Source: Progne subis subis
Lineage: Eukaryota; Chordata; Aves; Passeriformes; Hirundinidae
Reading direction: 5' to 3'
DNA length: 64,000 nt
NCBI GenBank assembly: GCA_022316685.1
Contig: JAKJHU010000036.1
Coordinates: forward strand, 5,932,036 to 5,996,035
In this document: positions 63,649-64,000 of the stretch, one piece after another
Numbering within the stretch: the first letter of the stretch is position 1
How the letters are laid out: every line of letters begins with the position of its first letter
The notes under the pieces: generated by a model
What the model saw: only the letters and a program-made list of their open reading frames with translations
Told to the model about the DNA's origin: nothing
Databases searched by the model: none
Made by a program: the position numbers and the translations under genes

Positions 63649-63720
63649 GTTCTCCACTTGGATATCGAGCTGTTGACCACAATTCTTTGAATCAGCATAT
63701 TCCAGCTAATTACAAGCTAG
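63649..63720 (-). mobile_element. CR1 LINE (antisense), right part after LTR
   Basis: CTCCACTTGGATATCGAGCT, then TTGACCACAATTCTTTGAAT and CAGCATATTCCAGCTAATTA continue the reverse-complement CR1 text broken at 63286. The expected text is of the type ..CCAACT..GACTT.GAGCCATTGATCAC..CTTTGAGC.CAGCCATTCAGCCAGTT. Similarity fades near 63720. Confidence 0.8.
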
Positions 63721-64000
63721 TAATGGAATTGATGGGTTCAAAAATGGCAAACTCTTTCTGGGTGACCACATAATATCTTAATTTTTTATACTGTATGTGA
63801 AAGGTACATGTTATATGGCTCTATGCAAGGTATTTACTATATGTATTATGTTGTATTGATTAGTAATGCTGTATTAATATTTTAATAGTATGGTAAATGT
63901 AGTTTTGTAGCTAAAATGTAGTTATTGTAGTTAAAATAGAAACTGTATATGTGGGATATTTTTTAAAGAGAGGAAGGGAATACTTGCAAAGAGATAGCAG
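63721..64000. other. AT-rich DNA to window end, nothing recognised
   Basis: No feature is supported. A TTTTGTAGCTAAAATGTAGTTA repeat-like patch lies near 63904-63937. Confidence 0.5.

Noticed and set aside
63299..63698. Two overlapping minus-strand frames of 125-127 codons
   Set aside because: They are antisense to the solo LTR and run into CR1; GC-rich LTR sequence simply lacks stops.
1..64000. CRISPR arrays, operons, phage or plasmid features
   Set aside because: No regularly spaced repeat/spacer structure or dense coding is present; composition and repeats are those of a vertebrate nuclear genome.

Overview
This window looks like AT-rich, gene-poor nuclear DNA from a bird. The main evidence is the repeat content. 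There are about ten fragments of CR1 LINEs, several recognisable by the 3'-end signature (TTGGAAGGGACC, ATCATAGAAT) or by decayed ORF2 protein. There are also several solo retroviral LTRs, many A/C-rich and homopolymer tracts, and no mammal-type SINEs. A passerine is plausible but is an inference. I found no convincing protein-coding exon, tRNA, rRNA, CRISPR array or bacterial-type feature. The open reading frames present are short and fall in low-complexity DNA, LTRs or antisense CR1. The window could be intergenic or lie inside a very long intron; the sequence alone does not decide.

Layout. 1-8.2 kb: unique AT-rich DNA with A/C-rich simple repeats. 8.2-9.05 kb: GC-rich composite of two LTR-like segments in opposite orientation. 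9.4-10.0 kb: a 42-nt T run and a TTTTA pentanucleotide array. 10.6-13.0 kb: three antisense CR1 fragments. 15.0-15.7 kb: solo LTR with intact 6-bp target duplication (TSD). 15.8-22.4 kb: TG/TA/CA microsatellite, a hairpin, a GC-rich patch and a 39-nt A run. 22.4-23.1 kb: sense CR1. 24.9-25.2 kb: weak old LTR. 26.4 kb: antisense CR1. 31.9 kb: sense CR1. 33.6-34.2 kb: solo LTR related to the one at 8.4-9.0 kb. 38.2 kb: antisense CR1 reverse-transcriptase fragment. 40.6 kb: antisense CR1. 40.9-51.0 kb: long stretch with only simple repeats recognised. 51.0-51.5 kb: minus-strand solo LTR with 6-bp TSD. 52.8 kb: G-quadruplex motif. 57.2-57.6 kb: unexplained GC-rich island. 61.9-63.7 kb: nested cluster of two CR1 copies, each apparently interrupted by an LTR.

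The strongest results are three solo LTRs of one family (15025-15690, 50989-51520, 63287-63648), each with TG...CA ends and a different perfect 6-bp TSD, and the clean nested insertion of the third into an antisense CR1. I found no evidence of a new functional system. The G-quadruplex, the two hairpins and the GC-rich islands are the non-transposon signals most worth testing.
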